Shown here one piece after another: positions 1-10,176 of a DNA stretch of 64,000 nt. The notes below the pieces were generated by a model. It searched no databases. It was not told the DNA's origin and saw only the letters and a list, made by a program, of their open reading frames with translations. Position 1 is the stretch's first letter, and each line of letters opens with the position of its first letter. The DNA is taken from NCBI GenBank assembly GCA_015179025.1, contig WHUX01000193.1, forward strand, positions 1 through 64,000. The letters run 5' to 3'. Made by a program: the position numbers and the translations under genes. Source of the stretch: Terfezia claveryi (lineage: Eukaryota; Ascomycota; Pezizomycetes; Pezizales; Pezizaceae).

Positions 1-940
1 ATCATGGAGCAGTACTTGAGAGCATACGTCAATTACTAGCAAAACAACTAGGTTTTGCTGCTGGCAACCTATGAGTTCGCCGCTAACAACTATTTCTCGG
101 AGACTCTGAAAACCTCCCTGTTCCTGGCCAATTATGGCTGGCACCCTCGTTTCGTGGACTCCCTAGCACCCCTGCACAAGGCTAGGGAGAACACCCCAGC
201 TAAGGAGTTCGCCACAGAGATTGCTGAGCTGCACTCCACCCTAAGAGCCGAACTGGTATATGCTCAAGCCAGGCAAGCTGAGTATGCCAATGGATCACGG
301 TTGCCAGCCCCCAGATATCAGCCAGGAGACAAGGTGTGGCTTTCCAGCCGGCACTTCCGAACAGAACGCCCCTCCCACAAGCTGGATCATAAATTCCTGG
401 GACCCTTTGAGGTATTGGCAGCTGTGGGAACTCACGCCTATCGATTGAGGTTTCCCAAAGATATCAAACGGCACCCAATTGTTCATGTCTCCGAGATCGA
501 GCCCGCTGCGGATGACCCCCTCCCAGGACAGAAACACCCCCACCCCCTCCAGTGGTTATCGAAGGGGAAGAGGAATGGGAGGTAGAGGAAGTGCTGGACT
601 CGCGGAAGAGGTACGGGCATCTGCAGTACAAGGTTAAGTAGCTAGGGGACGAGGAGGTGACCTAGCAACCCGCAGAGGACTTGGAGAATGCGCAGGATTT
701 GGTCGCCCTATTCCACCAGCAATACCCAAGAAAGCCTCGCCCAATGGAATAATGTTGTGTCTTTTGAGAGTCATACGGTGGGGCCCGTCCGACTCTCGTT
801 CTTCTCGCTCTTCTCGTTCTTCTTGTTGTTTGTAGTTGGAATCCTTGTCGTTGCCTTTGTTGTTGTTTCCTGTATTGATTTTGCCGGTTATCGTACCCAG
901 GCCTCCTAGTCGCTGGAGCTCCAGCCTAAAGGGGGGATAG
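1..940 (+). pseudogene. 3' end of a decayed Ty3/gypsy pol (integrase C-terminus and chromodomain)
   Basis: This is the tail of an older retrotransposon that enters from the left edge. It reads in parallel with the C-terminal integrase and chromodomain of the minus-strand element at 1344-7675, so the family is clear. The frame is broken by TAG codons near 37 and 49 that replace Gln and Trp codons, by a frameshift in the proline-rich linker near 540, and by two more TAG codons replacing Trp inside the chromodomain (about 640-675). A purine-rich tract at 927-940 directly precedes the LTR and fits a polypurine tract. Most changes relative to the other copy are C-to-T or G-to-A. It is non-functional. 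Confidence 0.85.
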
Positions 941-1343
941 TGTCACAACCGTGTTCTTAGTCTTGATTTGACACTCGAACAGGCTTGTTCGGGTGTCGTG
1001 CTGTTTTGACACTCGAACAGGCTTGTTCGGGTGTCGTCGATGGGTGATTGTTATCTTAGCTTCCGAGATAGGAATCTCGAGAAGCTTATTCCTTCCATGG
1101 CCTTGGCCTGGAATCATGTATATATATCTTCGTCCCTCCGCCCTCTTGTTGGATCCCCATCCAACGTCTTGTATATCCAATATAGGACCTTGCCTCTCCC
1201 AGCGCTTGTGCACCTCCCTTGTGCACCCCCCCCTTGTCTCGTGAACTACTCTGCAGCACAGCTGCCTCCCTCCGATACACGCGGCAACCGCTTCCGCGTG
1301 TCTCTTGCCTCTTGCCCTTGTCCCCCGTCCCAGCCTTCCCCAG
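941..1343 (+). repeat. 3' LTR of the older chromovirus, left part
   Basis: The LTR opens with TGTCACAACC directly after the polypurine tract. It is cut at the CCCAG target site (1339-1343) where the minus-strand element inserted, and resumes at 7676-7852. It is related to, but clearly diverged from, the LTRs of the inserted element. It contains a tandem pair of 28-bp imperfect palindromes at 970-997 and 1008-1035. A TATATATA stretch lies near 1118-1127. Confidence 0.8.
1339..1343. repeat. Target-site duplication CCCAG, left copy
   Basis: The five bases CCCAG directly abut the inserted element and recur at 7676-7680 on the other side. A 5-bp duplication is normal for Ty3/gypsy integration. 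Confidence 0.9.
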
Positions 1344-1903
1344 TGTAACGAGGGCTCTGGGGGACAAGGCGACCAAGGGGTATGCCGGGGAAGTGGCAAG
1401 GGGCAATCGCACACGTAGGAGCGCTACGTGTGTGATCGGGGGAAAGGCTAGGGTAAGACACACGTAGGAACGCTACGTGTGTGACCAGGGGAAGACTGAG
1501 ACGGGGGCAAGGGCAAGAGGCAAGAGGCAAGAGGCAAGAGGCAAGAGACAAGAGACACGAGACACGCGGAGGCAGTTGCCGCGTGTGTCAAGAGAGGCAG
1601 CTGTACTGCAGAATTGTTTGTTCGAGACAAGGATGTGCACAAGGGAGGTGCACAAGCGCTGGGGGAAGCAAGGTCCTGTATTGGGTATACAAGACGTTGG
1701 ATGGGGATCCAACGAGAGGGCGGAGAGAGCAAGCTATATATACAGGATTCCTTCCTGGCTGGCCAAGGCCACCGAAAGGAATAAGGTTCCCGAGACCCCT
1801 TATCTCGGGAACAGAGATAACAACGATATCAATCAACAATAACGAGAGTCGGACGGAATCCCGTCTGACTCTCAAACCTGGCTAGGAAAGGACGGTTGTG
1901 ACA
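1344..1903 (-). repeat. 3' LTR of the inserted chromovirus
   Basis: On the minus strand it starts TGTCACAACC at 1903 and ends CGTTACA at 1344. It carries a TATATATA box at 1735-1742, a (GGCAAGA)n minisatellite near 1507-1555, and palindromes at 1410-1434 and 1459-1483 (CACACGTAG ... CTACGTGTG). It is the same length as the 5' LTR and about 98.7% identical to it by eye. Confidence 0.95.
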
Positions 1904-1919
1904 CTATCCCCCCTTTAGG
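1904..1919 (-). promoter_or_regulatory. Polypurine tract
   Basis: On the minus strand the sequence CCTAAAGGGGGGATAG directly precedes the 3' LTR. This is the expected position and composition of the plus-strand primer for reverse transcription. The older element has the same tract at 925-940. Confidence 0.8.
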
Positions 1920-2107
1920 CTCGGAGCCCCAGTGACGAAAGACAAGGTGAAAGGCAAGACAAAAACAAGCAAAACAGGCGACTAAAACCAATAACCCATA
2001 ACACAACCCCAACGCCGGGAGTACGTACCAACAATAATCCCAACAACAACGACAATAACAACAGCGACAAAACAACCCTAATAACCAATTCCAGGACGAC
2101 AAGAACA

Positions 2108-5100
2108 TCATTGGGCGGGGCGAGGCTTCCGGGGGTAATGCTGGTGGAACAGGGTGACCAAGTCCTGTGCGTTTTCCAGGTCCTCCGCTGGTTGCCAGGT
2201 CGTCTCCTCATCTCCCAGCCATTTGACCTTATATTGCAGGTGCCCATACCTTCTTCAGGAGTCCAGCACTTCCTCTACCTCCCATTCCTCCTCACCTTCG
2301 ATAACTACGGGGGGAGGTGGAGGGTGTTTCTGGCCAGGGAGAGGGTCGCTAGCAGCAGGTTCGATCTCGGAGACATGGACGACTGGATGTCGTTTGATGT
2401 CTTTGGGGAACCTCAATCGATAGGCATGAGTGCCCACAGCGGCCACCACCTCGAATGGACCCAGGAACTTATGGTCGAGCTTGCGAGATGGCCGTTCCGT
2501 CCGGAAGTGCCTGCTGGAGAGCCACACCTTATCTCCTAGCTGATACCTGGGGGCTGGCAACCGTGATCCGTTGGCATGCTCCGCTTGCCTAGCTTGAGTA
2601 TATACTAGTTCGGCTCTTAGGGTGGAGTGCAACTCAGCAATCTCCGTGGCGAACTCCTTAGCTGGGGTGTTCTCCCTAGCCTTGTGCAGAGGTGCTAGAG
2701 AGTCCACGAAACGAGGGTGCCAGCCATAATTGGCCAGGAACGGGGAGGTTTTTAGAGACTCCGAGAAATGGTTGTTAGCGGCGAACTCACAGGTTGCTAG
2801 CAGCGAAACCCAGTTGTTTTGCTGGTAATTGACGTATGCTCTCAGGTACTGCTCCATGATTGCATTCATTCGCTCGGACTGACCATCTGTTTGGGGGTGA
2901 TACGCCGTGGAGAGGTGTACGTTGATTCCCAGAAGCTCACAGAATACCTTCCAGAAGTCCGAGACGAATTGGGGGCCGCGGTCCGAGACGACAGACTTGG
3001 GGAGACCATGGTAGCGGAATACATGGTTGAGGTAGAGGCCGGCGAGGTCCCGGGCAGAACATGTATCATGGCAAGGTATAACATGCCTCATTTTGGTCAA
3101 TCGGTCTACTACCATAAGAATAGCGTTAAACCCCGAATCCTCCGGCAACCCAGTCACAAAGTCCATGGTTAGGTGTTGACAAGGCTGGTCTGGGATTTCC
3201 AGGGGCTTCAGGGTCCCATAAGGAGCATGGCGGACAGGCTTAGCACGCTTGCAAATGTGGCAGTTCCGTACGTACCGCTCCACGTCCTTCCGTTGGTCAA
3301 TCCACATGTATTCCCTGGCCAGAAGCTCTAACGTTTTGGCCACCCCAGGGTGACCTGCAGCCAGGCTGTCATGGTGTTCCTTGATAAATCTAAGGCGCAG
3401 CTCTCCTTCCAGCACATACAGCCATTCGAGGTGGTAGAGGAGGCCTTCCTGGACAGTACACTCGGCTAGGGAGATCTTGGGGTGGCGGTGCTGGCCAGAA
3501 TCCACTGCGGTGATAATTTCCTTGGCCAGGGGGTCGTCCATATATGCCTGTCTCACTAGTTGTCGGAGGTCAGCCTCAGCCCCAGCTTCAGCTTCCGCAT
3601 CAGCCTCAGCCTCAGCAAGGACATTGGCCGCCAGATCAAGGTTTTCGGGCTTCAATACCACCTGATTTTGGTATTTTAGCCTTTCATCCCCCCCCTTAGG
3701 GAGATCTCCTGATCTCCAGGTTAACGCATCAGGCTTGCCACCAGCTTTTCCGGGTCGGTACTTGATCTTAAAGTTGAACCGAGAGAGGAATTCCGACCAC
3801 CTAGCTTGCCTTCGGTTAAGCAGCTTAGTGGTGGTGAAGTACTCAAGATTCTTATGATCGGATAGCACCTCAATGATCCCCTTGGCTGACTCCAGGTGTG
3901 GCCTCCACTCCTCGAATGCTCGCACAATGGCCATTAACTCCTTATCATAGATTTCATAATTACACTCCGCCGGAGAGTGCTTTTTTGAGAAGTATGCCAC
4001 TAGGTGGAGGATGCCGTTCACATACTGGGACAGGATTCCGGCGGACACATAGTCAGAGGCATCTGTTTCTACGATACACTCGCTGTCGGGGTCGAAGTGG
4101 GCCAGGATCGGGGCTGAGCAGAAGGCTTCCTTGAGTTTTTCGAAGGCAGATTGGGCTTCCAGACCCCACTGGAAGCGTTGGCCCTTTTCCATGCCCTTGG
4201 TCTTGGTTAATGCTGTCAGTGGTGCCACGATCTTCAAATATCCCAGAATGAACCGGTGATAGAAGTTAGCAAAACCCAGGAAGGCCTGTACATCCTTGAG
4301 GTTGGCTGGAGTTTCCCACTCCTGGATCGCAGCAACCTTTGCAGGGTCCATCTGGATGCCCTCCGTGGTGATAATTAGCCCCAGATACTTGACCTTCTGC
4401 ACATGGAACTCGCATTTTTCCGGCTTCAGATATAACCCAGCTCCCTCCAGCTTCTCCAGCACTTGTCGGACGTGGATCTTGTGTTCTGCTAGGGTATCCG
4501 AGTAAATGAGGATATCGTCCAGGTAGGCGGTGCAGAATACGTCCAGAAAGTCCCGCAGAGTATCATTGATAAATTGCTGAAAAGAGGCGGGGGCGTTGGT
4601 TAAGCCGAAAGGCATCACATTATACTCAAAATGGCCATATCGCGTCCGGAAGGCAGTTTTCCACTCCTCCCCCTCGGCGATCCGTACCAGGTTGTAAGCC
4701 CCTCTTAAATCCAGTTTGGTGAACCATTTGGCCTTGGAGAGCCTGGCTAATGTCTCCTGGATTAGGGGTAGGGGGTACCTGTTTTTGACCGTTATCTCGT
4801 TTAGGCCCCGGTAATCGACACACAACCGGAGAGAGCCGTCCGATTTCTTCACGAAAATCACTGGGGCACCCGCTGGTGAAGAGCTATGGCAAATGAAGCT
4901 CTTGTTGAGGTTTTCCTCCAAGTACTTTTTTAGAGCTTCCAGCTCTACCCGGGACATTCCATAGAGAGGTCCATAAGGGGGGGTCTTGCCCTCTACCAGC
5001 GGAATTGTGTGGTCATATGGTCGATGGGGGGCAAGCTTTTCCGCGGCTTTTTCCGAAAATAGGTCAATGAAATCGTGGTATTCGTCTGGGACCAAGGATT

Positions 5101-5815
5101 TCCACTCATCCTTAGACCTTGTCTTGTTAATCTCCAGATTGATCTCATAAATTGAGAGAGTATGCGCCTTGAGCTTATGCTTCCTGGTGAGATAAGCGAA
5201 GGCCCCTGCTCTGATAAAGTTAATATTTAGGGGTTTCGCGGGGGCAGGGGATATCGGGGAAGCTAGGGGAACAGGGTTGTCAATATTGATGTGTGCGGCG
5301 GTTTGGTGTACTACCTGGGCAGGGTCCTCTACCGGGGGGGGTAGTGTACATAACCCTTTAACGGCAGTTCGTGGGGCACCGCAGTGCCTCTTGCAATACC
5401 CACTATTGAAAGTCAAGGTGTAAGAGCCAAAGTTAACGGAGACGTCATGCATTCGGAGCCAAGGAATCCCCAGAACAATGGAGTATTTGAGCTTGGTCAC
5501 AAACATCGGTAGACTCTCCGAATGGTCCCCAATGGCACTGGGCAGGCAGGCAAGATCGGTGATAGCCCCAGAAGAGATAGGGCGGCCATCAATAACATCG
5601 AGAAGGCGGGGGGTCTGGAGTTTGGCTGTTGGTATAGAGTTTTTACTGACGAAGGTCTGATCAATGAAGGCTATCCCCGAAGCACCACAATCTATGAGAG
5701 CTGATGTTACCACTGTTTTACCATTGAATTTAACAGTTATTGGTACTACAAAATGCTCGCCAAACAAGCGAGATTCATCAATGGACATAGGTGCGGGTAA
5801 AGAAAACGCAGACAA
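2108..5815 (-). pseudogene. pol: Chromovirus Pol polyprotein, one premature stop
   Basis: This encodes the replication enzymes. In order: an aspartic protease with a D-C-G-A motif near residue 43, reverse transcriptase with YLDD near residue 427, RNase H, an integrase with an HHCC zinc finger (H..H and CHIC), and a DDE core (MDF, VSDRG, and the E of DGQSERMN). A GPFEV/HVSEIEP module and a C-terminal chromodomain follow. The reading frame is open from about 5815 to 2258. A TGA at 2255-2257 interrupts it at the start of the chromodomain, which then continues in frame to a natural stop at 2108-2110. The TGA stands where the older copy has CGG, so a CGA-to-TGA transition is likely. Pol is in a different frame from gag, so it was probably made by frameshifting near 5840. 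The chromodomain probably steers integration to marked chromatin. Confidence 0.92.
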
Positions 5816-5856
5816 AGATAAATGACCCTGGGCAGGTCCCTTGCTAGTGTCAGTAA

Positions 5857-7011
5857 CTAGGCAAGGGACTCCCCTTTTCCCGACTCTTCACCAACTTCTT
5901 CGATCCGTGATTCGGATATGGCGTGGGCGGCCAGGGAGCGGTTCTTGCGGAGGGGATATGCCGCAATAAAATGGTCCCCCTTTCCGCAGGCAATGCACAA
6001 CCCATTGTTGCGGCGACGTTCCCTCTCTTCTTGTGTCAGGCGGGGCCTTCCTGATGATAAATCCATGGGGGTGGTGCCGCCAGCCACCAGGGATGGGTGG
6101 GCTGGCTTATTGGCTGTAGCTTACGTCTGAGGGCTAGGGTTCTGGTGTCGAGTTTGTTGCTGGAGGTACTGGGCTCTAACAGGAGGCCGATAGGTACTGG
6201 GGGCGCTGACCTGGACTCTCAACCTAGCCATCTTTTGCTCCATCTTGGATGCCTGATCAATGAATTCATCCAGGGTTTTAACATCTGGAGATTGGAGGAG
6301 GGCCTGTTTGAGCTCAATATTGAGGCCTTCCTCGAACTGTTCCAGCTTCACCCGATCGTTCCACTCCACCTCCGCTGCCAACCTTGAGAATTCTGCCACG
6401 TATGTGGAGAGGTCATGGCCCTTCTGTTTTAGTGCTCGGAGAGCACGAGTTGCTGTACCTACGGGGTCTGGGTCTCCGAAGGCACGGTCGAGGATTGTGA
6501 GCAGAGCAGCAACATCAGGGAGGTTGAAGCGGTCATCGAGCACATAGGGTTGGACCTGGTCCAAAGCTCTGCCCTCCAACAGGCCGTATACATAAGCTAA
6601 TCGGTGCTGAACAGTAGGGAATTTTGCAGCATCCCCAGTTAGTTTGATTTTGATGGAATTTTTCCAGGCTTTCAGGCGAGTCCTGTCGCCATTGAACTTT
6701 GGCGGGGTAGGGAGATTCTGGGTCTTGGGTGCCTATAGTGCTTGGGGTGCTGGGGCTGCTTGGATTGTGTCCAGGGCTCTATTCAGGCTCTGGATGGTCC
6801 TTCTTTCATTGATCAAGTCGTTCTGGGCGGTTGCAAGGTCAGCCTGGCAGGAGAGGAGGTCTTCGGTGAGTATCGTGACCTCGTCATTGGTTCTGGTTTG
6901 TTTTTGTTGGCCTTCATGTATGGCTAATTCCAGTCGTTGGCCTAAGGCATCCGCCGCCAGGTATATATCGATAATGGTCTGACGATAGCTGCCGAAATCG
7001 TCCTGGTTCAT
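5857..7011 (-). pseudogene. gag: Chromovirus Gag, two premature stops
   Basis: One frame runs from an ATG at 7011 to a stop at 5857. It shows an N-terminal helical segment, a central retrotransposon-gag region (W-K-N/T near 6670, then about 6579-6200) and a zinc knuckle near 5950-6015. It is broken by a TAG near 6733 and a TAA near 6121, each one transition from a Gln codon. The knuckle reads C-x2-C-x4-H-x4-Y: the last Cys is Tyr, again a single transition. The particle protein is therefore truncated in this copy. Gag ends just before pol in another frame, the usual gag-pol layout. Confidence 0.85.
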
Positions 7012-7091
7012 GGGAATGGGTAGAGCTTGCTAGGCTCGAAATCTGGCTGCGAGCGCGGGGGTGGTGTCTTGGGCAGCCATTGGGCGTACCG

Positions 7092-7109
7092 GTTGATCAG
7101 AGTGATCCA
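7092..7109 (-). promoter_or_regulatory. Putative primer binding site
   Basis: Six bases inside the 5' LTR, the minus strand reads TGGATCACTC onward. It begins with TGG as expected for pairing with a tRNA 3' CCA end. I did not assign the tRNA. Confidence 0.45.
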
Positions 7110-7115
7110 ACGTAG

Positions 7116-7675
7116 TATAACGAGGGCTCTGGGGGACAAGGCGACCAAGGGGTACGCCGGGGAAGTGGCAAGGGGCAATCGCACACGTAGGAGCGCTACG
7201 TGTGTGATCGGGGGAAAGGCTAGGGTAAGACACACGTAGGAACGCTACGTGTGTGACCAGGGGAAGACTGAGACGGGGGCAAGGGCAAGAGGCAAGAGGC
7301 AAGAGGCAAGAGGCAAGAGGCAAGAGACACGAGACACGCGGAGGCAGTTGCCGCGTGTGTCAAGGGAGGCAGCTGTACTGCAGAGTTGTTTGTTCGAGAC
7401 AAGGATGTGCACAAGGGAGGTGCACAAGCGCTGGGGGAAGCAAGGTCCTGTATTGGGTATACAAGACGTTGGATGGGGATCCAACGAGAGGGCGGAGAGA
7501 GCAAGCTATATATACAGGATTCCTTCCTGGCTGGCCAAGGCCACCGAAAGGAATAAGGTTCCCGAGACCCCTTATCTCGGGAACAGAGATAACAACGATA
7601 TCAATCAACAATAACGAGAGTCGGACGGAATCCCATCTGACTCTCAAACCCGGCTAGGAAAGGACGGTTGTGACA
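7116..7675 (-). repeat. 5' LTR of the inserted chromovirus
   Basis: This partners the LTR at 1344-1903 over 560 bp without indels. The terminal dinucleotide at 7116-7117 reads TA on the plus strand where the other LTR reads TG, a single transition. A TATATATA box at 7507-7514 could serve as the promoter of the element. The seven differences between the LTRs are all purine-purine or pyrimidine-pyrimidine. Confidence 0.95.
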
Positions 7676-7680
7676 CCCAG
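7676..7680. repeat. Target-site duplication CCCAG, right copy
   Basis: Second copy of the duplication that fixes the right boundary of the minus-strand chromovirus. Confidence 0.9.
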
Positions 7681-7852
7681 TCACACACGTAGCGTTCCTA
7701 CGTGTGTGTGTGCGTTACCCTAGCCCTGCCCTTGCCTTGCCCCTAGCCTTTCCCCTGATCACACACGTAGCGCTCCTACGTGTGTCTCACCTTGTTCCTG
7801 TCCTCGCCCCGGCGTACCCCTTGGTCGCCTTGTCCCCTGAGCCCCCGTTACA
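7676..7852 (+). repeat. 3' LTR of the older chromovirus, right part
   Basis: This begins with the second copy of the CCCAG target-site duplication and ends in CGTTACA, the same terminus as the inserted element's LTR. It is the inverted counterpart of the first ~155 bases of the LTR at 1344-1903. Joined with 941-1343 it gives an LTR of about 575 bp. It contains CACACGTAG/CTACGTGTG palindromes near 7682 and 7762. Confidence 0.8.
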
Positions 7853-7895
7853 ACGCCCATGGTTACCATTAAAAAATGGCAAGACCGGTGGATGA

Positions 7896-7935
7896 GATTG
7901 GCAGAGTAGAGGAGGGATTGGCAGAGTAGAGGAGG
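7896..7935. repeat. Perfect 20-bp tandem duplication
   Basis: The unit GATTGGCAGAGTAGAGGAGG occurs twice head to tail, immediately before the LTR-like sequence at 7937. Confidence 0.9.
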
Positions 7936-7936
7936 G

Positions 7937-8175
7937 TGTAGGAAATACTCTTCCAATACATGTGCAACCATGTGAGTACGTCAACAACATATGGACATAG
8001 AGGCATGTGGATAAGAAGGCATATGACAAGCATGTGTGAATACGGAGGAGATATGTATATATAGACTGCTAGAACCCTTAAAGCAGAGATATAGATCAAG
8101 CAAGCAATACATCTCTCTTACAGATCAATCCCTAATATCTACGTTCATATATCCTAAGATCTCATAATCCTTACG
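7937..8175 (+). repeat. Diverged copia-type LTR-like remnant
   Basis: It starts TGTAGGAAATAC, close to the TGTGGGAAATAC start of the solo LTR at 44408, and ends near CTCATAATCCTTACG, comparable with that LTR's CTCGTAATCTTACA. A TATATATAG box lies near 8054. No target-site duplication was found, and the internal sequence that should follow (8176-8560) has no recognisable coding. It may be a 5' LTR with an eroded interior. Confidence 0.4.
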
Positions 8176-9380
8176 GATTTCACGAATGGATAATATATTT
8201 ATGTTATGAGACGGAACCGTATAACTAGATGCAACAATCAGTTAAGGGTCAGGTTATCTAAATAAGAAAGGCAATAGTGAGACTTGCATAGAAGGCAAAA
8301 TAGATATCTCGATAAGGAGATATTAGAGCAAGCAGCGGGAAGAAGGGCTGCTATTCATGTTGACTCATCTCGAGATGATTGATGTATTGACCATTCGGAA
8401 ATGAGGTGATAAGCATATTCAAGCCATGTTGCCTCACTTGCTCCATAGTCCTCGATGGGATGAATAGGATGGAGGGCATCAGGCATCAGCGGCCAAGCAG
8501 GAAGCGGAGGCTATACCAGAAGAACTAGAAGATTTTTTTCTTAAAGAGCTATTTCCTGTTGAATGAATTTATTGTAGTTACCCTGAACTAAGATTGAAGA
8601 TAAGTTGCAGATCCAAAAAAAAAGAGTGATAATTGCCAGCCTAGCGGCAGTGAAGCCCTAACTTGGTGAGGATTTTGGAACTAACTGGCCCAAAAATACC
8701 CAGGTAACAGGTGCATGTATGTATATATGTAGGATATGTTGTATGTCCAGGTATAGAGAGGATGGGCCGCATAAAATCTCAAACACGCAAATATATTAGT
8801 TGTAGTTATTTTGAAGCTACATTATCTAAGTGACACTTCTCAGCTCTGCACTGCCTTAAGTAATCTCATCGGATCCATCGCCTGTCCCGCTCTTCTCTTT
8901 ACGGATACCAAGGGGCTGTTTTCGATACTTACTGTGGTGTTTGTAGGAGGGGTTTATTTCGTGTCGTGTGGCCGGTGTGGCCCCTGCAGAAGGTTCTAGA
9001 CCACCAAATCTTCAGGTTACTTACTGTACAGTACATGTACTCAAAAAGCAAGCAACGTCACCCACAAGGTACCTACTCTGCTTTCATATTTGGAATTATA
9101 TTTGTTTTTTTGCGAACTTGCGAGGGGCACCCACATGCAAGGTGACGTGACGTTCGAATAGGAATCCGAGTCAAGACTTCCATATCCTGACATGAGAAAA
9201 TATATATTGATCTAGACCGTTGCCAGCAGAGAGGTGCAAAGGTATCCAAGGATACATAGGGCTGACCCGACACCCCCCTTCCCCCTCCTTTTTGTTTTTT
9301 GCTTTTTGATAATTTGTTTTGGTATGTACTGTACATACTAGAAAAGAAACACCCGCTTTTGTACAGTAGTATTGCTGGTT
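8176..9380. other. Non-coding stretch, nothing recognised
   Basis: AT-rich sequence with short poly-A and poly-T runs and GTACTGTAC-like motifs near 9025 and 9325. No reading frame looked coding and no repeat boundary was resolved. The part up to about 8560 may belong to the LTR remnant on its left. Confidence 0.5.
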
Positions 9381-9427
9381 ATATTTCCCTTTGCCCTTTG
9401 ACCGACCGTCTGTGTCTTTTCCCCCGC

Positions 9428-9435
9428 TATATATA
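9428..9435 (+). promoter_or_regulatory. TATA box of the sulfiredoxin gene
   Basis: TATATATA 52-59 bases upstream of the first in-frame ATG at 9487. Another AT-rich run lies at about 9441-9450. Position is suggestive only. Confidence 0.4.
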
Positions 9436-9486
9436 CAATCATATATATATTCAGTGAAACCTACGTCCGCCGGAAATATCGAAGGG

Positions 9487-10176
9487 ATGTTTTATAGCCA
9501 GCTCAGTTACCCGTCGATACCGATGCCGATACCGATACCGGACCCGATACCGACACAACATCCTCTGTCGGCCAAGACTTTCAACTCTGAGCCGGGTCTG
9601 CCCGCGCTCGAGTTTGAGCTGTTGAGTTTGAACCCGGGGCCGAAACAAAGTACATTGAAACCGACACCGACACCGACACAAATACAATCCTTCTTCTCAG
9701 CGCCTATGGCCAACCAGCAAAATATGTCCTGGGAACCCACATCCACACCCACCGCCTCCACCCAGCCACCTTCCACCACTACCCCCACTTCCTCCCTCCA
9801 ATCCCGCCTTACCCCCCGCACCACGCTCCTCCCATTAAGCCTCCTCCGGCGCCCCCTACCCCCCCAGTCACTTGATCAATTTAAAGTAACCTCCATGCTA
9901 CGCACCCTCTCCCAATGCCACTCTTCCGACTCCCCAAGCCTTCCTCCAGTCGACGTTCTCTACTACAAATGCCCCCAAACCGGCCGTGAGTTCTACTTCG
10001 CCTTTGGAGGATGTCACCGGTTAAGCGCGTTAGAGAGGGCGGGGAGGGAGATGGTAGAGTGTAAGGTTGTGCGGGTGACGAGGGGGATGTTGGGGGGTAT
10101 TTGGGGGGAGTTTGGGGAGGGTATTGGGGGAGGAGGACTGATTAGGGGGTGGGAATTGAGGGAGCTGGAGAGGTAG
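9487..10176 (+). CDS. SRX1: Sulfiredoxin
   Basis: Sulfiredoxin is an ATP-dependent enzyme that reduces cysteine sulfinic acid in over-oxidised 2-Cys peroxiredoxins. The diagnostic FGGCHR motif is at residues 173-178, with catalytic Cys176 and the nucleotide-binding GCHR. The family's PPVDVL strand (153-158) and an LxxLRRPL segment near 117-123 are also present. The family core is roughly 100-130 residues, so this 229-residue reading has an N-terminal extension of about 110 residues rich in Pro, Thr and Ser, partly built from CCGATA-type hexamer repeats. The start is uncertain. 9487 is the first in-frame ATG after a TATA box, while 9706 would give a 156-residue protein closer to the usual size. 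CTCAG just before 9706 could also be a splice acceptor. The glycine-rich C-terminus replaces the usual final helix less clearly. The enzyme is expected in the cytosol. No intron is needed. Confidence 0.87.
   Translation: MFYSQLSYPSIPMPIPIPDPIPTQHPLSAKTFNSEPGLPALEFELLSLNPGPKQSTLKPTPTPTQIQSFFSAPMANQQNMSWEPTSTPTASTQPPSTTTPTSSLQSRLTPRTTLLPLSLLRRPLPPQSLDQFKVTSMLRTLSQCHSSDSPSLPPVDVLYYKCPQTGREFYFAFGGCHRLSALERAGREMVECKVVRVTRGMLGGIWGEFGEGIGGGGLIRGWELRELER

Larger units (their letters stand above)
1344..7675 (-). mobile_element. Nearly complete Ty3/gypsy chromovirus inserted into another element's LTR
   Basis: This is a full LTR retrotransposon read on the minus strand: 5' LTR 7116-7675, gag, pol, polypurine tract and 3' LTR 1344-1903. 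The flanks carry a perfect 5-bp duplication, CCCAG, at 1339-1343 and 7676-7680, so both ends are exact. The LTRs are each 560 bp with seven differences by eye, all transitions, which implies a fairly recent insertion. The order protease, reverse transcriptase, RNase H, integrase, chromodomain defines a chromovirus (Metaviridae-type retrotransposon). Gag has two in-frame stops and pol one, all explained by C-to-T changes on the coding strand, so this copy should be non-autonomous. It sits inside the 3' LTR of a same-family element in the opposite orientation. Confidence 0.95.

Noticed and set aside
926..1885. Several overlapping open frames on both strands in the LTRs
   Set aside because: They recur identically in the second LTR at 7116-7675 and arise from minisatellite and palindromic sequence, not from a gene.
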